From assembly GCA_029212425.1 (NCBI GenBank), contig JARGNC010000101.1:1-9401 (forward strand): a stretch of DNA of 9,401 nt. The letters run 5' to 3'. This stretch comes from Phycisphaerales bacterium (GTDB lineage Bacteria; Planctomycetota; Phycisphaerae; Phycisphaerales; UBA1924). This document shows, piece by piece, positions 1 through 6,867 of this stretch (position 1 is the stretch's first letter; each line of letters starts with the position of its first letter). The position numbers and the translations under genes are program-made. Under the pieces are notes generated by a model. The model was not told the origin of the DNA. It ran no database searches and was given only the letters and a program-made list of their open reading frames with translations.

Positions 1-5
1 AACCG

Positions 6-35
6 CTCCAGCCAGTATCGGCTGGAGTTTGGCTG
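6..35 (+). terminator. Terminator-like hairpin at left edge
   Basis: A perfect 8-bp GC-rich stem (CTCCAGCC at 6-13, GGCTGGAG at 20-27) encloses a 6-base loop and is followed on the plus strand by the T-rich tail TTTGGCTGTTTGT. This has the shape of an intrinsic terminator for a plus-strand gene ending just left of the window. The T tract is interrupted, so it would be weaker than the two other terminators in the window. The rest of 36-182 shows no gene and no convincing promoter. Confidence 0.5.
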
Positions 36-182
36 TTTGTCTCCGATCAGCATTGGTACTCAGAAACCGCATCATCGAATAAAACATCGGCATTTATAGC
101 GAAAACAGTCCAAATCCCACACACAATCTCTATTTCAGGGAAGCTTCTTGGTATCCAACCATACTTTGATTAGACTAAACCC

Positions 183-719
183 ATGATCGAGTTCACTGCA
201 ACACTCCATCGGCCAAAGGTCCCCACTGGAACACGGGCTGCTACATGGACCTTTCTCCGCCTACCAAAGAAGGCGAGCGACAAGCTCCCTTCCCGTGCAA
301 TGGTGTCCGTTGATGGAACATTCAATGACTTTCCATTCCACGCAACCCTGCAACCTGATGGCCAAGGAGGCCACTGGCTCAAGGTGAATCCCAAGCTGCG
401 CAAAGACGCGAAGGCAGAAGCGGGCAAAGTCGTGAAACTCAAAATTCAGCCCGTTTCTGAAGAACCAGAACCCAAAATCCCTACCGATTTCCGCAAGGCA
501 CTCACCGCGACACCCAGCGCCAAAGCGGTATGGAAAGACATCACACCCCTTGCCCGTCGAGATTGGATCCAATGGATTACCTCTGGCAAACGAGCCGAGA
601 CGCGCGTGCTACGCATCGAAAAAGCATGCGATATGTTGAAAAATGGGAAGCGTCGCCCATGCTGCTTCGATCGCACCGGGATGTATGACAAGAGTCTCAG
701 TTGCCCCGAACCACTGTAA
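183..719 (+). CDS. DUF1905 / YdeI (OmdA)-type protein
   Basis: The 178-residue protein has two parts. Residues 1 to about 95 look like DUF1905, a small beta-barrel-like domain, with the typical run of F-x-A-x-L, W-T-F-x-x-L-P, a V-x-G-T-F-N strand and G-G-H-W-L-K-V-N. Residues about 100-170 look like the YdeI/OmpD-associated (OmdA) helical domain, with PTDFRKAL, W-I-x-W-I-T-S-G-K-R-x-E-T-R and the typical ending GKRRPCCFD. The length fits the family. Relatives are linked to bacteriocin protection or envelope phenotypes in some annotations, but the biochemical role is unknown and none is claimed here. The ATG at 183 is the start that includes the whole first domain; no Shine-Dalgarno motif precedes it. 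There is no signal peptide, so it should be cytoplasmic. The next gene starts 138 bases downstream, and no terminator separates the two. Confidence 0.85.
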   Translation: MIEFTATLHRPKVPTGTRAATWTFLRLPKKASDKLPSRAMVSVDGTFNDFPFHATLQPDGQGGHWLKVNPKLRKDAKAEAGKVVKLKIQPVSEEPEPKIPTDFRKALTATPSAKAVWKDITPLARRDWIQWITSGKRAETRVLRIEKACDMLKNGKRRPCCFDRTGMYDKSLSCPEPL

Positions 720-857
720 TCGAAAGCTCTTCCGAAACAAGATTCCCTTCTAACACCGCCCATCGATTCAGGATCCACTTCCGGCAATCTACCTGCATCG
801 TTTTCCAATCCCACATGTCCTCCGCATTCTGGGTACGATCCACGCAGGAGTTCTCAA

Positions 858-1511
858 ATGCCGAACAATGACTGGATCCCCCTCGATCCACACAAACCCG
901 ATGGATCAACGCTCAACGCAGCGACCGAGTTCAATGGGCTCATCCAAAAACGCCGAACCGTCCGCAGTTTTTCAGACAAGCCCATCCCGAGAGAAGTCAT
1001 CGAACAGGTCCTCCTCGCCGCCGGATCTGCACCCTCCGGCGCCCACAAGCAACCCTGGCGTTTCATCGCGATCTCCAATCCAGACATCAAGCACCAGATC
1101 CGCGTCGCCGTCGAAGAGGTCGAACGCGAGTTCTACAACGACCGCGCCTCGAACCGCTGGCTCGAAGACCTCCAGCCCTTCGAGACCAACCCCGACAAAT
1201 CCTACATCGACACCGTCCCTTGGCTCATCATCGTCATGGCGCTCCGCACCACCGACGAGGGCGAACAGGTCTACTACCTCAACGAATCCGTCGGCATCGC
1301 GACCGGGATGCTCCTCACCGCCGCACACGCCGCGGGACTCTCCACCCTCACCCACACACCTTCACCAATGAAGTTCCTCCGCGATCTCCTCGACCGTCCA
1401 GAGCATGAACGCCCCTACATGATGATCCCAATCGGATACCCAGCCGACGACTGCACCGTCCCCAACATCGAACGCAAGTCGCTCGATAAACTCACTGTTT
1501 TCGTCGAGTAA
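858..1511 (+). CDS. Nitroreductase-fold flavoprotein, iodotyrosine deiodinase-like
   Basis: This 217-residue protein belongs to the FMN-dependent nitroreductase superfamily: K-R-R-T-V-R-S-F at 31-38 is the phosphate-binding start and S-A-P-S-G-A-H-K-Q-P-W at 57-67 lies near the flavin. It matches iodotyrosine deiodinase more closely than generic nitroreductases. Compared with my memory of human IYD, the substrate-clamping residues E157, Y161 and K182 align with E89, Y93 and K114 at identical spacing. T239, which hydrogen-bonds flavin N5, aligns with T167 in THTP. The ending G-Y-P-x-x-x-C-T-V-P-N-x-x-R-K-S-L-D also follows IYD. There is no membrane anchor, as in bacterial homologues, so it is a soluble enzyme. 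The likely reaction is reductive dehalogenation of halotyrosines or a similar halophenol; the true substrate is not shown. The ATG at 858 follows AGGAG (846-850) with a 7-base spacer. Confidence 0.85.
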   Translation: MPNNDWIPLDPHKPDGSTLNAATEFNGLIQKRRTVRSFSDKPIPREVIEQVLLAAGSAPSGAHKQPWRFIAISNPDIKHQIRVAVEEVEREFYNDRASNRWLEDLQPFETNPDKSYIDTVPWLIIVMALRTTDEGEQVYYLNESVGIATGMLLTAAHAAGLSTLTHTPSPMKFLRDLLDRPEHERPYMMIPIGYPADDCTVPNIERKSLDKLTVFVE

Positions 1512-1538
1512 AGAACATCGCCCAGCGGATGACAGTAT

Positions 1539-1566
1539 AAAAAAAACGCTCCATTGCTGGAGCGTT
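1539..1566 (-). terminator. Intrinsic terminator of atpG
   Basis: Read on the minus strand, a 9-bp perfect stem (AACGCTCCA / TGGAGCGTT, 1566-1558 with 1553-1545) has a 4-base loop and runs straight into a T tract (the complement of A at 1539-1546). It lies 36 bases past the atpG stop codon. It also sits 33 bases past the stop of the convergent plus-strand gene. The plus-strand side continues with only a moderately T-rich sequence, so it may work weakly in both directions. Confidence 0.9.
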
Positions 1567-1601
1567 CTGTGATCTGTTTGGATTGAATCCTACTGCGAGA
1601 C

Positions 1602-2477
1602 CTATTCGAGAGCCGCCGCACCCGAGATGATTTCGGTAAGCTCGGTCGTGATCTGCGTCTGACGCACACGGTTGAACTCGCGCTTGAGCAACCCGCCCAT
1701 TTTGCCCGCGTTGTCCGTCGCCGCTTTCATCGCAACCATCCGAGCGATGTGCTCGGAAACAACCGCGTCATTGAAGCACTGGAACAGCACCGCTTTGACC
1801 GCCGCTGGAAGCAACGAATCGAGCAGCGAATCCGCGTCAGGCGAGAACTCGTACAAGTCCTGTGTGCCCGATGCATCCGCATCACCCTCAACAACCGGCG
1901 CCGAGAATGGAAGAAGCTGCATCACTTCTGGACGCTGACGACCAGCACTGAAGTACTTCATGTACACCACGCGGACCGCAGAGACTTCGCCGTTGATAAA
2001 CATCTCTGTGAAACGCTCTGCCAAACGCTCGACATCCTCATACGCCGGCTTATCACCGATGTTGGTGTGCTGCGTGAAACCCGAGTAGCCGTTGAACTTG
2101 AGCGCCGAAGCACCCTTCTTCCCAACGACCTCGATGATCCCGTTGCCCGCTTCCGAGCTCCCCTTGAGGTGCTTGAGCATGGTGCGAACCATCGTGCCGT
2201 TGTATGGACCACACAACCCACGATCCGCTGAAATCAACAGCGTCAACTCGTTGGAATCCGCCGAAGGCTCCGTGAGCAACGGATGCCCTTCACCAACACC
2301 AGCCTCAGCAAGCTTCGCGACCAGACCGAACAAAGTGTCGGTGTATGGACGAGACGCCAGCGAGGTCTGCTGCGCTTTGGCAAACTTACTCGTTGCGATC
2401 ATCTGCATCGTGCGGGTGATCCGCTTGATGTTCCCGACCGCTTTCATCCGCTTCTTGATATCGCGTGCATTTCCCAT
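1602..2477 (-). CDS. atpG: ATP synthase F1 subunit gamma
   Basis: This is the central rotor stalk of the F1Fo ATP synthase, turning inside the alpha3beta3 ring and coupling proton flow to ATP synthesis. The protein is 291 residues, normal for the family. The N-terminal helix carries IKKRMKAVGNIKRITRTMQM, the middle has L-I-S-A-D-R-G-L-C-G-P-Y-N, and the C-terminal helix carries the gamma signature A-T-D-N-A-G-K-M then R-Q-T-Q-I-T-T-E-L-T-E-I-I-S-G-A. The ATG at 2477 is chosen because family members begin at MGNARDI. An in-frame TTG at 2504 would add nine residues unlike the family. No Shine-Dalgarno is visible. The gene is not next to other atp genes on either side: a convergent flavoprotein gene lies downstream and a long gap lies upstream. 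It therefore appears to be transcribed alone, ending at the terminator at 1539-1566. Confidence 0.96.
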   Translation of the reverse strand: MGNARDIKKRMKAVGNIKRITRTMQMIATSKFAKAQQTSLASRPYTDTLFGLVAKLAEAGVGEGHPLLTEPSADSNELTLLISADRGLCGPYNGTMVRTMLKHLKGSSEAGNGIIEVVGKKGASALKFNGYSGFTQHTNIGDKPAYEDVERLAERFTEMFINGEVSAVRVVYMKYFSAGRQRPEVMQLLPFSAPVVEGDADASGTQDLYEFSPDADSLLDSLLPAAVKAVLFQCFNDAVVSEHIARMVAMKAATDNAGKMGGLLKREFNRVRQTQITTELTEIISGAAALE

Positions 2478-2914
2478 AGGAGTCGATGGTAGGCACCCCC
2501 CCAAAGTGCGTCATCACACAACCCCCTGAGCACTATTCGAATTCGCCAATTCTAACCCCACCACCCGCATATCGAGCCCCAACAAAGCTCAGAATCCGCT
2601 CTCCCAGCTCAGTTCATGCCCCGGCTCGACCGACCACCGTCATGCCGCAAAGGCGAACGATCCTCACCCATCCGATGCGGGCTCGACTGGGAAGCTGAGT
2701 CAATCTCCATCGGGAACGCCGTGGACAACCCAGTGATACGAGGCAGCTCAACCTTCGCAGGCAGCGCGCATTGGTGGGAATCCGACGATTGATTCATATC
2801 AGCCATACCAGACCTCTCTTCAGATGTACACACCCGCCGCGACTCAAACACCGATGCCACAACGCGGGGCTCTCATCCCACAGAATGCCACCATTCCCCC
2901 ACCACGCAACCCAA
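2478..2914. other. 437-base intergenic stretch upstream of atpG
   Basis: This is the longest gap in the window, between the PhnP-like gene and atpG, both on the minus strand. It should hold the atpG promoter, but no -35/-10 pair stands out. It contains a minus-strand open frame (2609-2860, GTG start, 83 codons) with no recognisable motif and no convincing ribosome binding site. The frame is rich in S, R and Q, and I do not call it a gene. No tRNA-like fold, strong hairpin or repeat was seen. A C-run at 2495-2502 (G-run on the minus strand) lies just upstream of atpG. Confidence 0.5.
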
Positions 2915-3769
2915 TTAGGAAGAATCCGCCCCATCTCCGACGATCAAGCCGTCATACGCCAAATCGATCCCCTCACGCAACGACCGAGTAGTCTCCGCGT
3001 GCGCCAGATCGTGCGTCATGTGCACGAACAACGTCCGAGAAGCACCGATCCGCTCCGCCTCCTCCACCGCTTGCTCCACCGTGAAGTGCGTCGAGTGTGG
3101 ACGATGCCGAAGCGCATCGAGCACCAGAGTCTCCACCCCGCTCGTCGCCCCCTCAAGATACGCCCGCGACGCGTCAGGAATCTCTACCACATCCGTGCAA
3201 TACGCCAAAGGCAGCACCCTCGCAGGATCCTCAATCTCACCCGCCCGAGCCGCCTCAAACCGGAACCCCAGGATCTCCTGCACGCCGTGCATCAGCACCA
3301 TCGGGGTGATCCGCATTCCGAACAACTCGATCTCCTCCCCAGCGACCAACTCCCTAGGCACCAGATCCGCAATAAACGACTTCTGAATGTTCTTCTCTTT
3401 CTCAAAGATGTGCTGGTACACCCGCCGCAGCGACTGATGGGTATGCGAATCCGCCCACACCTCGATCGGCTGCTTCATAATCTCATTAAACCGACGGATC
3501 TCATCCAAGCCCCACACATGATCCACATGGTTATGCGTGATCAGAATCGCATCCACACGCGTGATCCCCTCCCGCAAGACCTGCTCGCGCAGATCCGGAG
3601 ACGCATCAATCAGAATCACCCGCTCCTGACCAGTTGAATCCACAAACTCCACCGTCGCACTCGTCCGCGTCCGCGTGTCCCGAGGATCCGTAGAAGTACA
3701 CACCGCGCACCCACACGCGATAATCGGCACCCCCGCCGATGTCCCAGTACCTAAAAAGCGAATACGCAT
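2915..3769 (-). CDS. PhnP-like metallo-beta-lactamase-fold hydrolase
   Basis: This is a 284-residue metallo-beta-lactamase-fold protein of the PhnP-like branch, which includes phosphoribosyl cyclic phosphodiesterases. Visible features in order are the opening MRIRFLGTGTSAGVP, a cysteine group C19-x-C21-x-x-C24 followed by T-S-T-D-P-R-D-x-R-T-R, and the metal motif H79-N-H81-V-D83-H84. The later metal ligands are probably H161 (LMHG), D193 (YCTD) and H253 (HMTHD). D-A-L-R-H-R-P-H-S-T-H-F-T near 218-230 is also typical. It is probably a cytoplasmic phosphodiesterase; no phn genes are nearby, so a role in phosphonate use is not supported. The ATG at 3769 is chosen because homologues begin at this M-R-I-x-F-L-G-T-G. 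An in-frame TTG at 3778 would add only three residues. It lies 37 bases after the vWA gene on the same strand and is probably co-transcribed with it. Confidence 0.88.
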   Translation of the reverse strand: MRIRFLGTGTSAGVPIIACGCAVCTSTDPRDTRTRTSATVEFVDSTGQERVILIDASPDLREQVLREGITRVDAILITHNHVDHVWGLDEIRRFNEIMKQPIEVWADSHTHQSLRRVYQHIFEKEKNIQKSFIADLVPRELVAGEEIELFGMRITPMVLMHGVQEILGFRFEAARAGEIEDPARVLPLAYCTDVVEIPDASRAYLEGATSGVETLVLDALRHRPHSTHFTVEQAVEEAERIGASRTLFVHMTHDLAHAETTRSLREGIDLAYDGLIVGDGADSS

Positions 3770-3806
3770 ACCAAACAATAGTCATGCCCATCCTGCAACC
3801 AGCGGC

Positions 3807-5933
3807 TCACAAATACACCTTCCGGTTATAAATCCACCACTCAAACATCATCACCCCCAACGCCCCGATCAACAGCCAAGGCCACCACTCCTTCAACCTC
3901 GTAATCTCACCCTGACCGCTCGCGCTCACCACCCGGTTCGATAGATCCAACACCTCGGAAGTCCCAAGATCAGACTCCGGCGCATCGAGGAGGTTCGCCG
4001 CGTAGAACCGCAGGACCTTCCCATCATCCTTCACATCGCTCGCCCCCGCGCTCCCGTTCCATTGCACGCTGTACACCCCGGTCTCGCGGATCGGGCCGTA
4101 GACAATCCGTCCGTCCGGAGCCGCGATGACCTCGCCGCTCATCGAACCATCGGGGAGCTTCACACGGATGTTCCCCGCATCAGTAGGCACCCGATCCGCA
4201 AGCACAAACCCCGGCGTAATCTGCCGAGCGTTGACATCCACATCCACGCCCACCTGCGTCCCCAGATAGTCCACCGCGCTCGCAAGGAACACCACAAAGC
4301 TCACATCAAAAGGCCAGTTGGAAAACGCCGGATCAAACCCCACCATCACCGCGCGAACATCCCCCGTGCTCATCTCCACAATCGCCGGACCCTCCGTCGT
4401 CTCCGCGAGCGACACCAGCTCCGACCCCTCCGGGATCTCAATCGTCCGCGACTTCCCGATCACCACCGCATCAAGCGTCAGATCCCGCAGCAGCGGATGC
4501 GTCCGCCTCCAGTTGATAATCTGCGTCCCGGGACCATCCCCCTGATCCACCACACCCCCAGGACCGGTGTACACATCTCCAACCACCAAGTACCGCCCCG
4601 GATCAAACACCACCCCGCCATCCCCCGCCTTCGGCATCGTGCGATCAAACACAAACAGATCAATCGCCCCCGCATCCCCCGCTTCGCGCATCGTTTCGTA
4701 CTGAGCAGGTGTCATGATCTGCAGATCCGAGATCGAAAGCCCCCGCAGCGCTTCCTGCAAAAACAACGAACCCGTCGTCACCAGCGCCACCGTCGATTGT
4801 TTCGCTGGAGGCACAATCAGCGTCCCACGATTGTCCGTATCAAGCACATCGAGATCCGCCTCACCAAAGCCAGTCGCCAGTCGAACCCCAACCACAACCC
4901 CATCGGGTTCGTTGAGCTCAAACACCACCCCTCCGCTGCTCGCTTCCCGCGTTCCGGTCTGCTCATCAACCTCTGCCCCCTCAAGCACCACCGGACGCAC
5001 CGATACCACCGCACCCCCAACCAACAACTCCGCATCCACCGATCGTGGATTCGGGTCCGTCGACTGCACCCCGACAAAAACACTCAGCTTCGTCGGATCC
5101 TCGTAGTCCCGCTCCGCGCGAAGCGCGGTCAACCCGACACTCACCGACGATGCATCCCCAACCGCGTGGTATTCAAAGCTCGGCGCCTCCGCGACATCCT
5201 CATCAGCTCGCACAACATCCAGATCCGAAATCTTCCCATCGCTGAACAAGTGGAAGAAGTACGCATCCCCGCCCTTGATCCCCTCGATCTCCACCGGATC
5301 GGTCCCCTCACCCGTCGGCCCAGTATCAATAAACACCCGGTTCGGACGCTGCGACTGCGCCAACCGGTACGCCTCCTCAATAGTGCTCGGCCCATCCGTC
5401 TGCACGATCCCGTTGATCGCGTTGATCAGCGATTGCTTATCCGATGTAAACTGCGACACGATCTCCGCCGACCGATCAAACGCGATCACCATCGCCTCGT
5501 CCGCCTTGTCCGCTTCTTCAAACAACGATGGAGACGCAAGCCCCTCCACCAACCGAATCGCGCGTTCCTTCGCAACCTCAAGCCGAGTGATCGGCGTGCT
5601 GCGAGCAGTCTCCCCATCGACCGCACGCATCGATGCGCTGCGATCAATCAGAATCACCAGCTTCCGACCAGCCGAAGCCGTCGCCGTCGAGCGAGGCTGC
5701 GCCAGCGCCAGCAGGATCAACCCCAGAATAATCAGCTGCAAGAACAGCAACAAATTCCGCCGCAACCTCTGAAACGGCGCGTTCGCTTGCAGGTCCTGAA
5801 TGGCTTTTTTCCAAAGGAGGGTCGAAGACACCTCGCGCGGAATCCTTCGCAGCTTCAAAAAATACAGAATCACAAGCGAAGGCACCGCAATCGCCGCCAC
5901 CAACCCCGCCAACATCGGTGTCGCCCAGATCAT
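3807..5933 (-). CDS. BatA/vWA-domain membrane protein
   Basis: This 708-residue protein has two N-terminal membrane helices (about 8-28 and 58-79) forming the BatA (aerotolerance regulator N-terminal) region. Next is a von Willebrand factor A domain with an intact MIDAS motif: D97-R-S99-A-S101, probably T184 and D232. The middle is beta-rich, probably extracytoplasmic. A glutamine-amidotransferase-like region follows (about 390-570), with H-P-L-L-R-D and G-F-D-P-A-F-S-N-W-P-F-D. A third helix, about 683-702, comes just before the C-terminus. Such proteins act with MoxR ATPases and DUF58 proteins as membrane-anchored metal-dependent adhesion or chaperone-like modules; the client is unknown. 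The ATG at 5933 is preceded by GGAG with a 12-base spacer. Unlike in the usual tight cluster, it is separated from the DUF58 gene by a PEP-CTERM-like gene and a terminator. Confidence 0.9.
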   Translation of the reverse strand: MIWATPMLAGLVAAIAVPSLVILYFLKLRRIPREVSSTLLWKKAIQDLQANAPFQRLRRNLLLFLQLIILGLILLALAQPRSTATASAGRKLVILIDRSASMRAVDGETARSTPITRLEVAKERAIRLVEGLASPSLFEEADKADEAMVIAFDRSAEIVSQFTSDKQSLINAINGIVQTDGPSTIEEAYRLAQSQRPNRVFIDTGPTGEGTDPVEIEGIKGGDAYFFHLFSDGKISDLDVVRADEDVAEAPSFEYHAVGDASSVSVGLTALRAERDYEDPTKLSVFVGVQSTDPNPRSVDAELLVGGAVVSVRPVVLEGAEVDEQTGTREASSGGVVFELNEPDGVVVGVRLATGFGEADLDVLDTDNRGTLIVPPAKQSTVALVTTGSLFLQEALRGLSISDLQIMTPAQYETMREAGDAGAIDLFVFDRTMPKAGDGGVVFDPGRYLVVGDVYTGPGGVVDQGDGPGTQIINWRRTHPLLRDLTLDAVVIGKSRTIEIPEGSELVSLAETTEGPAIVEMSTGDVRAVMVGFDPAFSNWPFDVSFVVFLASAVDYLGTQVGVDVDVNARQITPGFVLADRVPTDAGNIRVKLPDGSMSGEVIAAPDGRIVYGPIRETGVYSVQWNGSAGASDVKDDGKVLRFYAANLLDAPESDLGTSEVLDLSNRVVSASGQGEITRLKEWWPWLLIGALGVMMFEWWIYNRKVYL

Positions 5934-5973
5934 CTTGTATATCCGCTCCAGATTCGTTGATTCATCTCAACTG

Positions 5974-5979
5974 AGTATA
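5974..5979 (-). promoter_or_regulatory. Possible -10 element for the vWA gene
   Basis: On the minus strand TATACT, directly preceded by TG, lies 40 bases before the vWA start codon and just downstream of the terminator at 6018-6049. It matches a sigma-70 type -10 hexamer at five of six positions. No good -35 hexamer is seen at 16-18 bases, so this rests on the -10 match and on the need for a new promoter after the terminator. Confidence 0.35.
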
Positions 5980-6017
5980 CAGCAACCGCTCCCCCTCCGA
6001 TGCACACCAACAGCACC

Positions 6018-6049
6018 AAAAAAAAACAACGGACCATCAAGGCCCGTTG
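6018..6049 (-). terminator. Intrinsic terminator of the PEP-CTERM-like gene
   Basis: On the minus strand a 9-bp stem (CAACGGGCC pairing with GGTCCGTTG, including one G-U pair) has a 5-base loop and is followed at once by nine Ts (complement of 6018-6026). It starts 28 bases after the stop codon of the PEP-CTERM-like gene. It should stop most transcription before the vWA gene, which starts at 5933. Confidence 0.9.
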
Positions 6050-6076
6050 CTATTCATCTATTCAATCAAATCAATC

Positions 6077-6754
6077 TCAGCGCCGACGACGCCCCGCGAC
6101 CAGACCACCAAGCCCGATCATCGCCAGCCCCGAAGGTGCAGGCACAACCCGCATCCCGAAACCATCGATCCCGAAGCGAGTCCCGTACCCATTCAATGCA
6201 GGGCCGGTCGCGTTCTCACCGAACGCAAAGCTGACCGTCTCCGACTGTGCGGTAAAGATCAGCGACTGCCGTTCCCATGTGTTGGAAACTCCAGCCGGCG
6301 AGGAAAGCACCTCGGAGTCCCAGTCGCTGATATTCGCGCCAGTGATCCCGACATCAATCGAATCTAAATTCCCCGCCCACCCGTTGGAAGTAACAGTCAG
6401 GATCGAAGCGTAAAACGAGAGCTCATAAGTCTGCCCGATCATAAAATCATTGAGCGAAAGCTCAACAACTTCATTCGAGTCCTGCGAGTTCGATCCCTGC
6501 TCAAACTGGTTCAACCAGATCGCCGCATCATCCGGATCACCAGTCAAAGTGACATTCGTCGCCGAGAACAAACTCGAACCAAGGTCCGGGCTCGCATTCG
6601 TCGTCGTCCAGCCCGGCAGGAAGTTCGCTTCTACACCGATGCGATCAGTAAAACCGAGATCAATCCATTCGGACGACTCCCAAGAAACCGTCGGATCAGC
6701 AAACGCAGCGCCCGATGCAAGCACCAAACCAACTCCAGCAAAACACATTCTCAT
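6077..6754 (-). CDS. Exported PEP-CTERM-like protein
   Basis: This 225-residue protein has an N-terminal signal peptide (hydrophobic residues 4-18, likely cleavage after A-A-F-A19 before D20). The body is acidic, rich in S, T, N and D, and predicted to be beta-sandwich-like, resembling the jelly-roll or DUF642-like domains often found in PEP-CTERM proteins. The C-terminus has VPAPSGL, then a short hydrophobic G/L-rich stretch, then RRRR as the last residues. This is the PEP-CTERM sorting-signal layout in the PAP form frequent in Phycisphaerae. It is probably an envelope or extracellular protein processed by an exosortase encoded elsewhere. The ATG at 6754 is chosen because it follows GAGGGA and begins the signal peptide. 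A longer frame back to 6823 would add 23 residues ahead of the signal peptide. The gene lies 113 bases after the DUF58 gene and ends at its own terminator. Ligand and role are unknown. Confidence 0.85.
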   Translation of the reverse strand: MRMCFAGVGLVLASGAAFADPTVSWESSEWIDLGFTDRIGVEANFLPGWTTTNASPDLGSSLFSATNVTLTGDPDDAAIWLNQFEQGSNSQDSNEVVELSLNDFMIGQTYELSFYASILTVTSNGWAGNLDSIDVGITGANISDWDSEVLSSPAGVSNTWERQSLIFTAQSETVSFAFGENATGPALNGYGTRFGIDGFGMRVVPAPSGLAMIGLGGLVAGRRRR

Positions 6755-6760
6755 TTGGAT

Positions 6761-6766
6761 TCCCTC
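6761..6766 (-). promoter_or_regulatory. Ribosome binding site fixing the PEP-CTERM-like start
   Basis: On the minus strand GAGGGA lies six bases before the ATG at 6754. It is one of the clearest Shine-Dalgarno motifs in the window. It favours this start over the upstream in-frame start at 6823, which would put non-signal sequence before the signal peptide. Confidence 0.7.
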
Positions 6767-6867
6767 AACATATACAAAGTTGACCAGCCACGAATGGGCC
6801 GTGAACCCTGAAAGTACCCCCAAAATCGGACCTTGCCAGCAGATCGAGCGTTTTTTCTACACCCCAA

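Noticed and set aside
2475..2504. Extended atpG start at TTG 2504
   Set aside because: The extra nine residues do not resemble the family, whose members begin at MGNARDI-like sequence. The ATG at 2477 fits exactly.
2609..2860. Minus-strand 83-codon frame upstream of atpG as a small gene
   Set aside because: It has a GTG start, no clear ribosome binding site, no recognisable motif and S/R/Q-rich composition. It is kept only as a possibility in the gap entry.
2771..3637. Plus-strand open frame of 288 codons opposite the PhnP-like gene
   Set aside because: The translation is rich in R, H, P and L and lacks motifs, while the opposite strand encodes a complete metallo-hydrolase with all metal ligands.
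4062..5960. Plus-strand open frame of 632 codons opposite the vWA gene
   Set aside because: Its translation is dominated by R, H, P and N with no domain-like pattern. It mirrors a well-supported vWA gene and results from the rarity of TTA, CTA and TCA codons in that gene.
6755..6867. TATATG-like sequence (about 6769-6774, minus strand) as the promoter of the PEP-CTERM-like gene
   Set aside because: It lies so close to the ribosome binding site that transcription would start within it, and no -35 element is spaced correctly.
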